Shown one piece after another: positions 44,640-56,500 of a stretch of 64,000 nt of DNA (position 1 is its first letter; the number at the start of each line of letters is the position of its first letter). The stretch covers positions 1,612,001 to 1,676,000 of the forward strand of contig OY751496.1 in NCBI GenBank assembly GCA_963565915.1, read 5' to 3'. Made by a program: the position numbers and the translations under genes. The stretch is from Entoloma clypeatum. Taxonomy: Eukaryota; Basidiomycota; Agaricomycetes; Agaricales; Entolomataceae. The notes under the pieces are model-generated. The model ran no database searches. It was given only the letters and a program-made list of their open reading frames with translations, and had not been told where the DNA came from.

Positions 44640-44955
44640 CTACAGATTTGGCTAGTGGGGCTATTTCGGGCTAGTACTAGTGCCTACTAGCCCGAAATAG
44701 TTCAATAATCTAGGTCAGATCGATCACTAGGGCAGTGTCGAGATGATGCCAACATGTCGCCAAGAGACCAAAGACTATGGTTTTTTCTCATTCTCAATGG
44801 TATTGGGCTTACTTTTGTAATCATTATGTACATCATCTGTAATGTATTCTAGCACTTTCATAATGAATGAATAACTAATCAAGTCTTCGGGCTAGTTGGA
44901 CTTGTTATCTAGTGACGAGCAAAATAGCTCCAAATAGATCAATAGCTTTTTGTGG
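44640..44955. mobile_element. Probable MITE insertion in the copy B tail, with 16-bp hairpin
   Basis: Alignment with copy A shows about 310 extra bases between GTGATGTGACCACA and the block CGTCTCA...CTCATTGAGTGG. Near its left end CTATTTCGGGCTAGTA (44661-44676) is followed, after 8 bases, by its perfect inverse (44685-44700). Exact ends and TSD could not be fixed. Confidence 0.5.
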
Positions 44956-45329
44956 AAATGCTGATGCGTCTCATCAAACGTCTCATTGAGTGGTTTTCGC
45001 GTTGATAACGCAAAATCCGACTGATTCTTTAATCATTGCTGGAAAAGCGGGTGTAGACCACTGATTATTATGTCCAGACTGTCAATTGAACATCTCTCAA
45101 AGGCTCTGTCACATTAATTTTTTCTTATTTCGGGCATGGACTACTGAAGAAGGGTTTCAAATTTCGCCGTCTCACTGAGTGGTTGATGACTGTAGCAGCC
45201 ATCCATTTTCCGTTAGATCCGCCAATTTATAATGTATTTGGAAGACGCCTTGATTTCATATGGCAAGAAACCCACTGCCTCAAGGTAGCAGGAATATATT
45301 ATGTTTTGTACACCAAGAGACAGGCCCGG

Positions 45330-48300
45330 TCACTTCAGTTTGGAAAACATTCCTTTCGATAATTCCGCCGTTACAATCTCTGCTTCCAGGGTCTTGCGCT
45401 ACCATGATATTTTTCGTAAGAAAGGACGAAAAAGATGCACGACATCATACCTTGTCCTCATTTACCAGCTGGACATTAGCAGGCACAGTGTCCTTATAAT
45501 CTGCCTGTGCTTCCATTTTCACGATCTTCTGCAAATTCAATCGCGCCAAATCGAGTTTTCTATCACACTTTGCAATTTCAATGTCGAGATCAACCAGGCC
45601 CTAAAAATGACAACTTGAATTGTACATTCGCCAGTCTAGATATGAAATTCTTACCCTTACGAGCGTATGCACAGCGACTGTAGGCGTCACAACACTACCC
45701 CCACAACCTTCTGGGACGTCCCTCAAATCCCGAACAACTATGGCAGACTTGCACGCTTTGGTTAAAGATACGATCGTCGAGAGCTGTGTTTGGAAAAGCG
45801 CTGCCTCCTCGTTGGACTGCACATGTAAGAATACTGGTGGAACGTGTGAGTGCAGCGTAGTACGCGACAGGGAACAAAACGGACACTGAATATCACTTTG
45901 GAGGTTGTATGACGCAGCTAGTGAGCGGCCAGCCTTGAGAGCGGAGAATATGAGATCGAACTGTTGGTCTGCAGCTTCGAATACAAATGCTTTATCCTGA
46001 AAGGGCAGTTATTCGACAAACAGGGCAGAATGAATAAAAAAAACCAACATATACAGGGAACGCTGACACCATAATCGAAGGAGTTGTGTCATTCAGCCGC
46101 CGTGGTAGACGCTGCCATAGTTCTTCGGTCACAAACGGCATAAACGGGTGAAGCAGGCGCAAGCCGTAATCCAAACACGTATAAAGTGTCTCTTGAGCAG
46201 ATTTACGAGTGGTCATCGATACAGACTCCTCCGTCATGGGTTTCATAGCTTCCTGTGATTGAACAATGAGACATCGGCGCCGATAAAAAGTACTGCATAG
46301 GCCTTACTATATAGACGTCACATAATTCATACAACCAAAAATTATAAGCAGCGGAGGTCGCAAGCATGAAATTGCGATCGGCAAGATAGGTGTTGATCTG
46401 TGCTGCAGCAATGTTCAATTTATGTAGGATCCATCGTTCTACAAGGCTTTCTCTTCCAGTCGGCTGCATCGACTCAGAGTTAGGAGACGTGAGTACTTAA
46501 TGAGAGAAAAAATTGCCTTGGCTGAGGATTCAGGAACGAAAGTCTCATCAAACTTGAGCATTGCGAATTTGGTAGCGTTGAATATTTTGTTGCAGAACTT
46601 GCGGTACCCTTCCACGCGCAAAATCTCTAGGTTAATGTCTCGCCCTGCCTGATTATTAGCAAATTGTTGGGTGGTGCAAAAGCCGCCCACCACCGACCTC
46701 CGCCAGAGTATGCACACAGTGCGAACCGCAACGCATCCGTCCCACATTGGGGGATGCCCTTGGGAAAATCTTTCTTCTGTCCCGCCTGCGCCTTGAGTAT
46801 TTCTTTTTCATCCAAATTTCCCTGACGCAGCTTAGCGTGTAGGGCCTCAAGGGACAGTCCCTGTATGACATCCAGTGGATCAATGACATTCCCCAAGGAC
46901 TTACTCATTTTGCGCCCATGAGCATCTCGGATCATAGCGTGACAATACACCTCTTTGAAAGGTACCTGGCCAGTCATCCGGATGCCCAGAAGCACCATAC
47001 GCGCAACCCAGAAGAACAGGATGTCCCATCCCGTCTCAAGTATCGAGGATGGGTAGTATCTTCGAAGATCAGGGGTCTACAGGCAAAATAATGCGCTGAG
47101 GAGAAGACGGGGAGAAAAACCATCCAACGTACAACTTCGGGCCAGCCCATGATTGAAAATGGCCATAGGCCGGACGAAAACCATGTATCCAGCACATCCT
47201 CATCCTGCTCAAGCTTGAACTTCTGACCAGCAGCAAGCATTTCTGCGCGTTCCAGCGCCTCCTCGGGTGTACGCCCTACAACCCAATGTTTCCCATCATT
47301 GATCTTTCGCGAGATCTGAATAATTAACCAGGGATATATAGCATGATCATGCGTACATCTTGGTCGTTCCCCTCGATCCTCACAAAATATGCAGGACAGC
47401 GGTGGCCCCACCACAACTGGCGCGAGATGCACCAATCCTGGATGCCTTCCAGCCAGCGATACCATTCATTCTCCGATTGTTTTGGGGTAATCAGCAATTC
47501 GCCAGCCCGCGTGCGCTGAGATTGCATGACTCAGTCTTGAACAGGCACATATGACAATGCACTGACCTTAATGGCCTCCTCGGCTAACGGCTTGCAATTC
47601 ACCCACCATTGCGGCTTCAACACTGGCTCGATGACGTCCCCAGATTTGCTGCAAGAAGTCTCATGAGTTAGCAAAAGACGGCGCTATAGCTAAGGACGAA
47701 CCTGCAGATGGGGATCTGCATCGGGTTATCCTTAGTTTCGACATAGAATCCTCTTTCCTTCAGTGCCTTCACGACCTCTACACGAGCATGAAACCGTTTC
47801 GTTCCCTTGAAAACAAGGTCTGGGTGGGGCGAAGGGAAAAGATACCAAGTGACACACTTTAAATTGCTCTCCGACATTCTCATTGAGCGTCCCGTCGTCG
47901 TTCAAAATATTTATAAACTCCAGGTTATGCCTCACACCAACTTCATAGTCGTTGGGATCGTGGGCGGGGGTGATTTTGACAGCACCCGTTCCAAACTCCA
48001 TATCCACAATGATCGAATCCATGACAATGGGCAAGCGGCGGTTGACGAAAGGATGTATGGCAAATTTACCATGAAGATGCTAAATGTGACGTTCGCGATC
48101 AGTAAGGTAGGTTGCAGGTAAGCAGGAAAGGTACCTTGTAGCGGGGGTCATCAGGATGCACAGCAATGGCGGTATCTCCAAGCATTGTTTCCGGCCGCGT
48201 AGTAGCTACGACGATCCGTTCATCTGGAAAATTTGAAATCATCGGGGAAATGAAAGCCATCGATATCCAAATGCAGCTAACCAGAGCCTTCAATAACATA

Positions 48301-49641
48301 GGCAAAACTAGTTATGACCCCAAACTCGAATTTTTCCTTCGCATCGTACCCTGGAACGTTCAAAAATGTCCTTTCAGTAAGCTGCTTCTGCTCAACCTAT
48401 AAAGAGAACGCATTTGCGATGATAAGAAGATGGTGAAGTGAGGACTGGTACCTCGAGGTTGGATAACGTGGTGTTGAGTTTGACACACCAGTTCACAAGT
48501 CTATTCGCGCGGTAAATTATACCTTCCTCATGAAGACGGCAAAAAGTCTCAATGACAGCTTTGGAGAGAATCTACAGCACCTTGTTCATCCGAGAAATGC
48601 CACATCATGATAGAATCAACGCATACCTCATTCATCGTAAACGCCACTCTATCCCAGTCATAACTTCCTCCAAGGCGGTGAAGTTGGTGGGTAATCTTGC
48701 CTTGGTATCTATGGTATGAGAGTTAAGCAACTGGAACCAGGTTTGTAGAGGATACTGACTCATCCTTCCAATCATAAACAGTCTTTAGGAATTTTTCGCG
48801 CCCAAGATCATGGCGGGTCTGCCCCGTGGTCTTGTACAGCCTTTTTTCCACTACGCTTTGGGTCGAGATGCCAGCGTGATCGAACCCAGGGACAAAAAGC
48901 GTCTCCTTCCCTAACATGCGATTCCTAGGACCTGTATATGATTCAAGACACATGCCATGATTCAAGAGGGAACTTACCATCTGACCAAACCGTCTTGTAT
49001 CGCGGTTGTGAGAGCATGTCCAATATGGAGACTTCCAGTCACGTTCGGTGGAGGCGCAGGCATAACGAAAGTGTCACGGGACTTGCCCTCTGGCATAGGG
49101 AAGAACTGGTTGGAAACTTCGGGCTTGAAAAAGCCCTGGGCAGTCCACCAGTCATACCACGCGGCCTCCACAGCAATGGGGTTGTATCCAGGAGCCATAG
49201 GTGTAGACAAATCTACGACGTTATTGACAAATATGAAACCAAGCTTACAAGCGTGACAAACCCTTCTTTTCACCCATTGGAGTGAAATTGACGAACGGGG
49301 CAAGATCTGCAACATCATCTCTCTTTGCCTTGTCGGCCTTTGGCTTCTTGTCAGCAGCTGATGTTGTTTTAGTGTTCTTTGCTGCCAACTTTGCCTCTTT
49401 CTCCAAGCGCTTTGCCTCCTTCTTGGCTAAACATGTGTGAATAACGAGTACGGCGAGATGAAGCTGATGAGTCACCTGCGCTCTTTGAGTTCGGATTGGA
49501 AGAGTCGTCACGCGGCAGCGACGTCGCCATCGATGCTGGGGGCGTTTCTGCCATGGTGGGTCTAGAAAGACAGCGGCGGGACACGAACGGCTGTAGGCGG
49601 AGGAGAGAGCAAATGACCGGAGTCAATCGATGCATCTGCAT
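45330..49641 (-). CDS. VAS1: Valyl-tRNA synthetase, dual mitochondrial/cytosolic
   Basis: Class I aminoacyl-tRNA synthetase joining valine to tRNA-Val, with editing of misactivated Thr. From ATG 49641 a 29-residue Arg/Leu/Ser presequence ([20 protein letters not shown]) leads to a second ATG at 49554 (MAETPPAS), the arrangement used by fungi to make mitochondrial and cytosolic forms from one gene. A Lys/Ala-rich eukaryotic extension is followed by the Rossmann fold with [15 protein letters not shown] (HIGH), [10 protein letters not shown], the editing region ([19 protein letters not shown]), [12 protein letters not shown] (KMSKS), the anticodon-binding region ([18 protein letters not shown]) and the C-terminal coiled coil ([24 protein letters not shown]) ending at 45330. 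At least a dozen short introns interrupt it; all junctions I checked kept the frame. Its 3' end is about 135 bp from the pogo-like terminus. Confidence 0.93.
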
Positions 49642-49802
49642 CTGACTCGCTCATGTCGGCTAAGTCCGTTGTACATGTCCAAAAATACTCAATTTGTACT
49701 ATCTCATCTAATCGTTCATCATAGTAAATTCGAATTGCATACTTGGAGTAGAAACGACATAATTTTTTGCATGCAAGCGTATCCTACACTACATCCAGCA
49801 AT

Positions 49803-50437
49803 CTATGATCGGCCAGCACCAGGCACTGTCCGCTTCTGGTTCCGTGGTGCACGCTCGACGACGGGAATGATAACATTGACCGCGATCGAGTCAAAGTTAA
49901 GCGCCGTGAGAAGTTCCTTGACACGAGTGAGCAATATTCAAGACTTCAGGGACCATGTCACACACCTTTGTGGCGGGGTCAACTTCTAGACCAGTGGCAC
50001 TGGTGTCAAGTGCAGAAACCTCCGGGACGTAGTTGTCCTTGCGCTCCCTCTCCTCCTCCTGGAGCTTGAAGGATATGCCACGGACGGGGCCACGCTGGAT
50101 GCGCTTCATGAGATGGGTGGTAAAGCCCGAGATTTTGTTCCGCAGGCGCTTTGACGGGACGACTGCCTGATAATCGAGATAAGCTTTCTCTGAAGCAAAC
50201 ACGAGACAGGACGCACGACTTCATCGATGATGCGCTTGTTGGTGTGGAAATCGAGGGTGAGACGGGGGTAGCTTTCAATTGCTCGTCAGTTATTGGTAGG
50301 CCACACAGACCGGGTTGACACACTATTTCTCAATCAGAACGCGAGAAGCCCTCTTGGTGGTCTTGGTGCGGACGCGGCCCTATGCATGTCCCTCAACAAT
50401 CCAGCACATACAGTCACAGTATCAGCACTCGTACCAT
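49803..50437 (-). CDS. RPS17: 40S ribosomal protein eS17
   Basis: Exons 50437-50435, 50379-50324, 50271-50220, 50166-49966 and 49916-49803 give 426 nt, 141 residues, close to the family norm of 130-145. The first exon is only the ATG; the next begins [18 protein letters not shown]. Further recognisable segments are [37 protein letters not shown] and [25 protein letters not shown], typical of eS17, a small-subunit protein near the mRNA exit. It is divergent from RPS22 across 363 bp. Introns of about 50 bp in every exon gap are usual for ribosomal protein genes in basidiomycetes. Confidence 0.95.
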
Positions 50438-50800
50438 GTTGAATTTGCAGTGTTGTCGAGCGGACTGGAAGGTTTGCCAGAGCGGACGGGAACTCCCGGC
50501 AGTGGCTGCCTGGTCCTGTACAGTTGCCCCACAGCCACCTACAGTTCATTTCAGTCCCTTGCAAGTGTTGCCTCCCTCATCGTCTGCAATTCCTCAAGAT
50601 CCCCCCCAGGTAAATGTTCACCTCCATCACTTTCTGCAGCGCTGCGGCGACCGACACGTTGCAATGCCGTGTCCACGTTCCCTTCTCGACAGCCCGGTTG
50701 ACTCGCGCTCTCCAAAGCACGACACTCATCGGGTTCAATGTAGCGCTCATTCTCTCGCCCCGTCATCTAGTCCCTCGTCGTAACGGTCCCAAACTTCAAA
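50438..50800. promoter_or_regulatory. Bidirectional promoter region between RPS17 and RPS22
   Basis: 363 bp separate two divergent ribosomal protein start codons, so both promoters must lie here (intron 1 of RPS17 may add elements). It contains pyrimidine-rich blocks and no clear TATA box. Shared control of the two 40S genes is an inference. Confidence 0.6.
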
Positions 50801-51582
50801 ATGGTCCGCGTATCCGTCCTTGTACGTCTCTGTTTCTGTCTTCCCGACCTCTCTGCTAATGGACTGCTTCAGAACGATTGCCTTGTACGCTTCCCTCTGA
50901 CAGGCGCGTAGTCCCCAATTGATCTTTAACCTGTAGAACAACATGGTCAATGCCGAACGCCGAGGCAAGCGCCAGGTCCTTGTCCGACCCTCCTCCAAGG
51001 TTGTTGTGAAATTCTTAAGCGTCATGCAACGACATGGTGAGCATCACCTATTCCTCTTATTCATCTCCGTATTCCACTCGGGGCGATAACTACGATCGAC
51101 GCGCTACCGCCTCCACGCCCCCGTCGTTTTAACGCTCCGAAATACCAACGCACAATTTGTCCCTCTAAACCAAAAAACGTGCCTCCCAAATTACTATGGA
51201 GACGAGTTCACTGCAGAGACTACATTGCTTTTTCCCTTTTCCCCTACTGTCGGCATTCAATTCATCTCTATCGTCCAGGCTACATTGGGGAGTTTGAAAT
51301 CATCGATGACCACCGTTCCGGAAAAATTGTAATCCAGCTCAACGGCCGTCTTAACAAAACTGGCGTCATCTCCCCCCGTTTCAACATTCAAGCCAACCAA
51401 ATCGAGAACTGGGTGAACTTGCTACTCCCTGCCAGAAGTTTCGGATACATCATCTTAGTAGGTTGCTTCTTTTCTTCGTAGCCCCGTTCTGATCTGTGTA
51501 GACAACCTCATCTGGCATTCTTGATCATGAGGAGGCTCGTCGCAAAAACATCGGAGGGAAGATTTTGGGCTACGTTTATTAA
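50801..51582 (+). CDS. RPS22: 40S ribosomal protein uS8 (S22/S15A)
   Basis: Exons 50801-50821, 50873-50884, 50937-51036, 51279-51457 and 51502-51582 sum to 393 nt, exactly 130 residues, the universal length of this protein. It reads MVRVSVLNDCL, then [58 protein letters not shown] and ends [20 protein letters not shown] plus GYVY. uS8 binds helix 21 of 18S rRNA in the small-subunit body. Exon 2 codes only four residues, and intron 3 (242 bp) is far longer than the others, which makes it a place to look for a snoRNA or enhancer. Confidence 0.96.
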
Positions 51583-51801
51583 CTCCTGTCTCCCGCCATG
51601 TATCCACCCCTTGATCATGATCATCCTGTTTTGTCCTTGCCTCGTTTTTCGCTTGACTTGGACAGTCGCACGGTAGTTGTAGAGCAACTCTCGCGCGTTT
51701 CACAGACAAGAGATCCTGGCCATCGTAGGTGACCTGAGAGACAACAATCAAAAAAACCCAAAGTAGGATCGCCTCCCATCTCTTGATGGAAGATGGAAAA
51801 A

Positions 51802-51875
51802 TGAGTCGAAGCAGGTTCGAACTGAGAACCTTCTGTGTGTTAGACAGATGCGATGACCAGCCACGCCATCGACCC
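51802..51875 (-). tRNA. tRNA-Val (AAC)
   Basis: On the minus strand a 7-bp acceptor stem (GGGTCGA with TCGACTC, one G-T pair), a 3-bp D stem (GCG/CGC) with GG in the loop, a 5-bp anticodon stem TCTGT/ACAGA around CTAACAC (anticodon AAC) and a T loop TTCGAAC can be folded. A TTTTT terminator follows the discriminator A. The T stem has two mismatches at its outer end, which is odd. No intron. It lies between RPS22 and YIF1. Confidence 0.8.
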
Positions 51876-51968
51876 TCTTGGCATAACAATTAGGTTCAGC
51901 AATGCAAGTTGATTGATGGCCCTTGGGTGCGTGACTCTGACACGTCGAGCTTGTTGCCGCCAACTACG

Positions 51969-53154
51969 ATGTCATCCCCGCCACCGCTGCGCCATCCAGT
52001 GCCGACGCACCCCGCCTATATCCCAGAGCCGCCCCCAACTCCTGTCTCTCCCCAGGGATACCAGCGGTATTCCTCATCTCCCGGCCCCCCGCTACCCCAA
52101 AATTCATATCAGGCCCACCACGTCCCCGCCTACACGTCCCCTTTCCAACACTCTCAAGGCCTACACCCGTCTCCACAGCTGCATCAGCAGCAACACCAGC
52201 CGCCGCCGCCAGACTTTGCGGCATGGGGAATGAACGACGCGACTGCCCAGTTCGGCATGCAACTTGGCCACAGCGCCGTCGCAGCCGGCCAGGAATATGT
52301 GCAGCGCAACTTCGGAACGATCTTTCCGTCCACGACACTAAAGCACCACTTTAACGTGTCCAACACCTATGTCATCAACAAGCTGCGTGTCGTCCTCTTC
52401 CCTTGGCTTCACAAACCCTGGGGCAGACGGATTCGGCGCTCAGAACAGGGCCAGCCTCCGGAATGGCAGAGTCCACGCGACGACATCAACAGCCCTGATC
52501 TGTACATTCCCCTCATGGCTATCGTCACTTATATCCTTCTTTGTGCGCTCCATGCCGGTTTCCAAGGACAGTTTCATACAAAGGTCCTTCACTCTATCAT
52601 CGGTTCCTTTCACTACGTTGATTCCTTGGCAGGTACTCGGCGAATCCGCGTCGCGCGCAATTGTTGTTGTCCTCCTAGATTTTGTTCTTGTCAAGCTTGG
52701 ATGCTATTTCCTCAATGTTCAGGGCTCGAGTCAAGTTGTGGACCTGATCGCATATGGGGGGTACAAATTCGTTGGGTAGGTCTAAAGCGTCTGTGTGCCG
52801 CTCTCACTCATAAATCATACTGTAGTGTCATTTTTACACTGACTGCGAGCTTCCTTCACCTGCCGCCCATCTTGAATACATTCCTGTTCATCTACGCTTT
52901 TCTCGCAAACGCGTTCTTTCTAGTGAACCCGTTTTAAACCAGGGATCCTTCCGTTACTAATTCGAGAGCTATTTATTTAGTTACGCTCCCTCCGCTCTGT
53001 CGTACTTCCCGACTCAGCCCATCAACTCGCTGCCAACCCAAATCCAACCAGCACTGCCACAATAACGCCTGCTGCGCGCCGCCGCCGTATAACGTTTTTG
53101 TTCCTCGAGGCAGTTTGCCAAGTGGTGTATATGGGTATTTTGGTTCGTATCTGA
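51969..53154 (+). CDS. YIF1: YIF1-family Golgi membrane protein
   Basis: Exons 51969-52583, 52633-52775, 52826-52922 and about 52981-53154. The N-terminal 100 residues are Pro/Gln-rich and cytosolic. The conserved part starts YVINKLRVVLFPWLHKPWGR, then SPDLYIPLMAIVTYILLCAL (first membrane segment) and further hydrophobic segments (AIVVVLLDFVLVKLGCYFL, VIFTLTASFLHLPPILNTFL, FLFLEAVCQVVYMGILV), the five-span layout of Yif1/Hrf1. Yif1 works with Yip1 and Ypt/Rab GTPases in ER-to-Golgi vesicle fusion. I chose ATG 51969 because the upstream frame lacks an ATG. The tRNA gene ends only about 95 bp upstream, on the opposite strand. Confidence 0.92.
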
Positions 53155-53532
53155 ACGTTGAAATCTGGGGCTAAGTGGCATACACATGGGTAGTCAACAT
53201 CCTTGTTTGCAATGCGATGATAAAAGTGAAGCCGAAACCTGCTTGAAAACTCATGCAACAAGAAAGTCGTACACGACTGTCCTGGTCGTTAGTGTAGGTG
53301 CTGGATTCCAGCCTCATGAATAGACAAAAATCGACAGGCGGAAGACACTGTATTTGAAGATCGATCGTACAAAATCAGTTCTTCGAAACAAACCATGCCC
53401 TGGAATTACATGAAAATAGATCTACTTTACATGACGCACAAATACACATTGACCAGTCCAAATCTATATTTTGATGGTTGGACTATTAGTTTTTGCGTCA
53501 GAGAAAGGGGACGCAAGATATGCAAGTTTTAC
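53155..53532. other. Convergent 3' region between YIF1 and the OPT gene
   Basis: 378 bp between two converging stop codons. Nothing besides probable 3' UTRs was recognised. Confidence 0.6.
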
Positions 53533-56500
53533 CTACCCAAAAGTCTGCCCGTTCGACAGTCGTTTAAAGGGTACCTTGTTCCAGTCAAGCGTCTGTTTGT
53601 ATACCTGGTTACCCCACCTAGCACCCGTCAGATTTTTGACCCGCCCAAGTCCACATCAACACTCACCAGTTCATTACAGTGTCGTACCCAATAGTTCCGT
53701 TGAGCGGGTACTGTAAACTAGGAAGAGGGAACCATTAACCTAACAAGCACCACTCACTCAAAGCCACTCACCAGAAATAGACAAGGATTACGCCCACGGC
53801 GGTACCGGCATCCAACGCCGCGGAAAGGACATCTAAGGGGATAGATGATCCTCATTCAGCGATTTGGCAACCAATTCGCGAATCATACAATTATATTTCG
53901 CCCAATACGAAAAATATTTCCGCCGTATAACATATTGGAATAAAAACCCGATGATTGCCCAAGGGACATAGTTGACGGCCGTGGCGGGAGGTATCAAATC
54001 CAGTCCAGAAAAAATAAGTCTGACCAACGATGCGTAAGTCAGATGTTCATTGATATTGTTTGATTCTTACGGAAAACTGACTCTACGTTAGACGACGTTG
54101 AGAAGACATCGTAACGAAAGACCTTACTTTAAATAATTCAGGATGCTACCAGGGTATCTTCGCGTGATAACCCAGAGAACCACAGGGCATGCAGCACCGA
54201 TGAGGAAAAAGAAAGTCAAAGCTTGAGAGCCCTAAGTGTTCGTCATATATAGAGGTGAGGAGTAATATACCACTACGAGAGAACGCGTCAGCACGAGAAA
54301 TCCTCCCAAGAATTGATATCCATACTAATAGATTTGTCCGCGAGAGAACTGCAGAGCCGGCCCAATAACACCCCACTAAAAACACCGGTAAAAAAAGGAC
54401 TCGATCCATGAACGAAGACAGCACATACGACAATCGAAGCAGTTCCAAACACTTGCGTGGACGAGCATGTGAAACTGAAAGACATATTGTGAGACTACCA
54501 TCACCGATATAGTCCAGATTGCACCTTACCCGTCCGGCTGGTTCTTGTCGCACAAGTCCCTAAGCATGCGAGAAATAATGGATGACATTGACAAGTTATA
54601 ACTTCACGAACTCACGGAATATGGGAGAACATCCTAGGGAAGAACGCTTCAGCCATCTGCTGTAACGAAAGAGTACTTTCCGCACCATGCCTGGACTCCC
54701 AACTGAGCTGTCCCAGCGAGGACTGTAGCTACCACCTAATTAAAGATGGGGGAGTTGAGATAAATGCCCCGTCTGCAAGGAAGCAAACATACTTGACACC
54801 AAAACATCGGTCGGGGTGGAACCTAATTGCATACTTGGCCTGCTGTGAAGCGGCGATGTTCTCAACTCGACACACCTTCATATAACTGGGAATCCGGCGA
54901 CGGGTCAATGGGCGACTAGAGGTACTATTTAGCCAAACGTACTGTCCCAATTTAAAATCAGCCGTGAATTGCATCGCTAATGAAAGGCAAGCCTGTCAAT
55001 AGCACCTTTATGCGGTATGACTCAGGGCTCACCTTGAGCCATCGTGATATAACCATAAGTCTAGCGGCAAGTCGCATCACATACAACGCAGGAAAGCATG
55101 ACAACACACCTTGAAACTGATCGAGAAAACCCTCAATTATGATATACGTGTTTAGACAGGTTTGAGCAGCATACATCATCATGGCAATTGGTTTGCCTGG
55201 CTCATGAAGTGAGGAGATAGGGCACGTGGGAACGTACAAGCGGTGCTTACCTGGTATCATGAAACCTACAATTAGTTCCGTGATAACACTATTGAGTAGA
55301 AACATTTAGCTGCCTGAAAATGGAGCTAAAAGAAAAAGAAATCACTTGAGACCAATTTGACGATTGGTCACTGCTTGGATCATGCCTGGACATATGTGTT
55401 ACGACCATAGTACGAAAACTGCTTTCTGCTTTCATACCTATCGGAATCACATAAAATAAAGCTATCGAACATGCATCAAGATTTTTGCACCGAGAAAAAA
55501 CGATAACCCTACATATCACAAGTGCAATGACGAGTGCCCAGATCGTCATGCCGGTCGGCCACAGTTGTATACATACACAGGAAAAGGTAAATGTTACGAC
55601 TGTAAATTCTTCAGTTGAAACGCTTAAGTATCATGATCACGATGCTCACCAAAAATACAAATGTAGTATAAATCGGGTACTAGAAAGGCCAAGGCTCAAC
55701 GCCGAACCGACGCGGGTTGGTGAAATACAAACCTTGAGGATACTTCGCCATGAGTTGAGCATGGATATCGGGTTGCTCGCGTAGCGACCGCTTCAATTGT
55801 ACTTTGATTGGCTGTCGAAAGTGTATGATAGCTTGAGATGACAATTCCATCAGCACCGAACAGCATCTCCGTTCGGCGGTCTTACCATGCGTAACAGTTG
55901 CTTTGACATATCATCAGGGATCTTCATGGTGAATTCAATGCTGTATACTCACCAGTGATCGAAAGAAACGATAATCCATAAGACATGATGAAAGTCAATC
56001 TATTCAAGGGGTTAGACATATCAATGCAGTAATTGTAAAAACTCACGGGAGGTATACAGGACTATATGCCTTATACGCGTCGCGTCTAATATTTGCAGTT
56101 TTTGGGTCAGTGATCCGCTCCACGTCGTAGATGTTCCCAGTATTATCGTATGCGTTGATGGACGATATTCTACAAGTTGTTAAGCCTGTCGAGTGAGTTG
56201 CCACTTTCAAACGATGAAACACCCACGGCATGTATTGACTATACCACACGTTCTTATACTATCACCTTGGGATGAGACGGCGAAACGTATGCGATAGGGA
56301 GGACATACGTATAGAATCGGTGTCAAAAACCCTTCGGGCATCACAGAGTGAGTTTGTGGGTGCCAAAAAGGTGAAACACTCACAATAGAAGAAAACGAAG
56401 CCTATCATGATGTTTGCCTCTGCCCACCCTTTGTCCTACATGAGATACCAAGGAAAGAGGTGAAATAATACATTCATACAGGGTGTTGCGAGGCTGAGGC

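Larger units (their letters stand above)
15334..45192 (+). mobile_element. Pogo-like element copy B, split by nested insertions
   Basis: The left terminus CAGTCATCAACCACTCAGTG (15334) and its inverse at 45169-45192 are both bordered by TA (15332-15333, 45193-45194). Surviving parts are 15334-15413, 16590-16935, 41506-41600 and 44553-45192, all alignable to copy A read on the other strand. Inserted material is copy A, copia-2 with its own nest, the TIR element 41601-44552, and a roughly 310-bp piece near 44640-44955. Subtracting the first three leaves about 1.15 kb. The plus strand retains pieces of the transposase C-terminal tail (MSHHTFQKGLL near 16852, KPVKRHTLAQ near 41526), so it was already an internally deleted copy. 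Confidence 0.85.
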
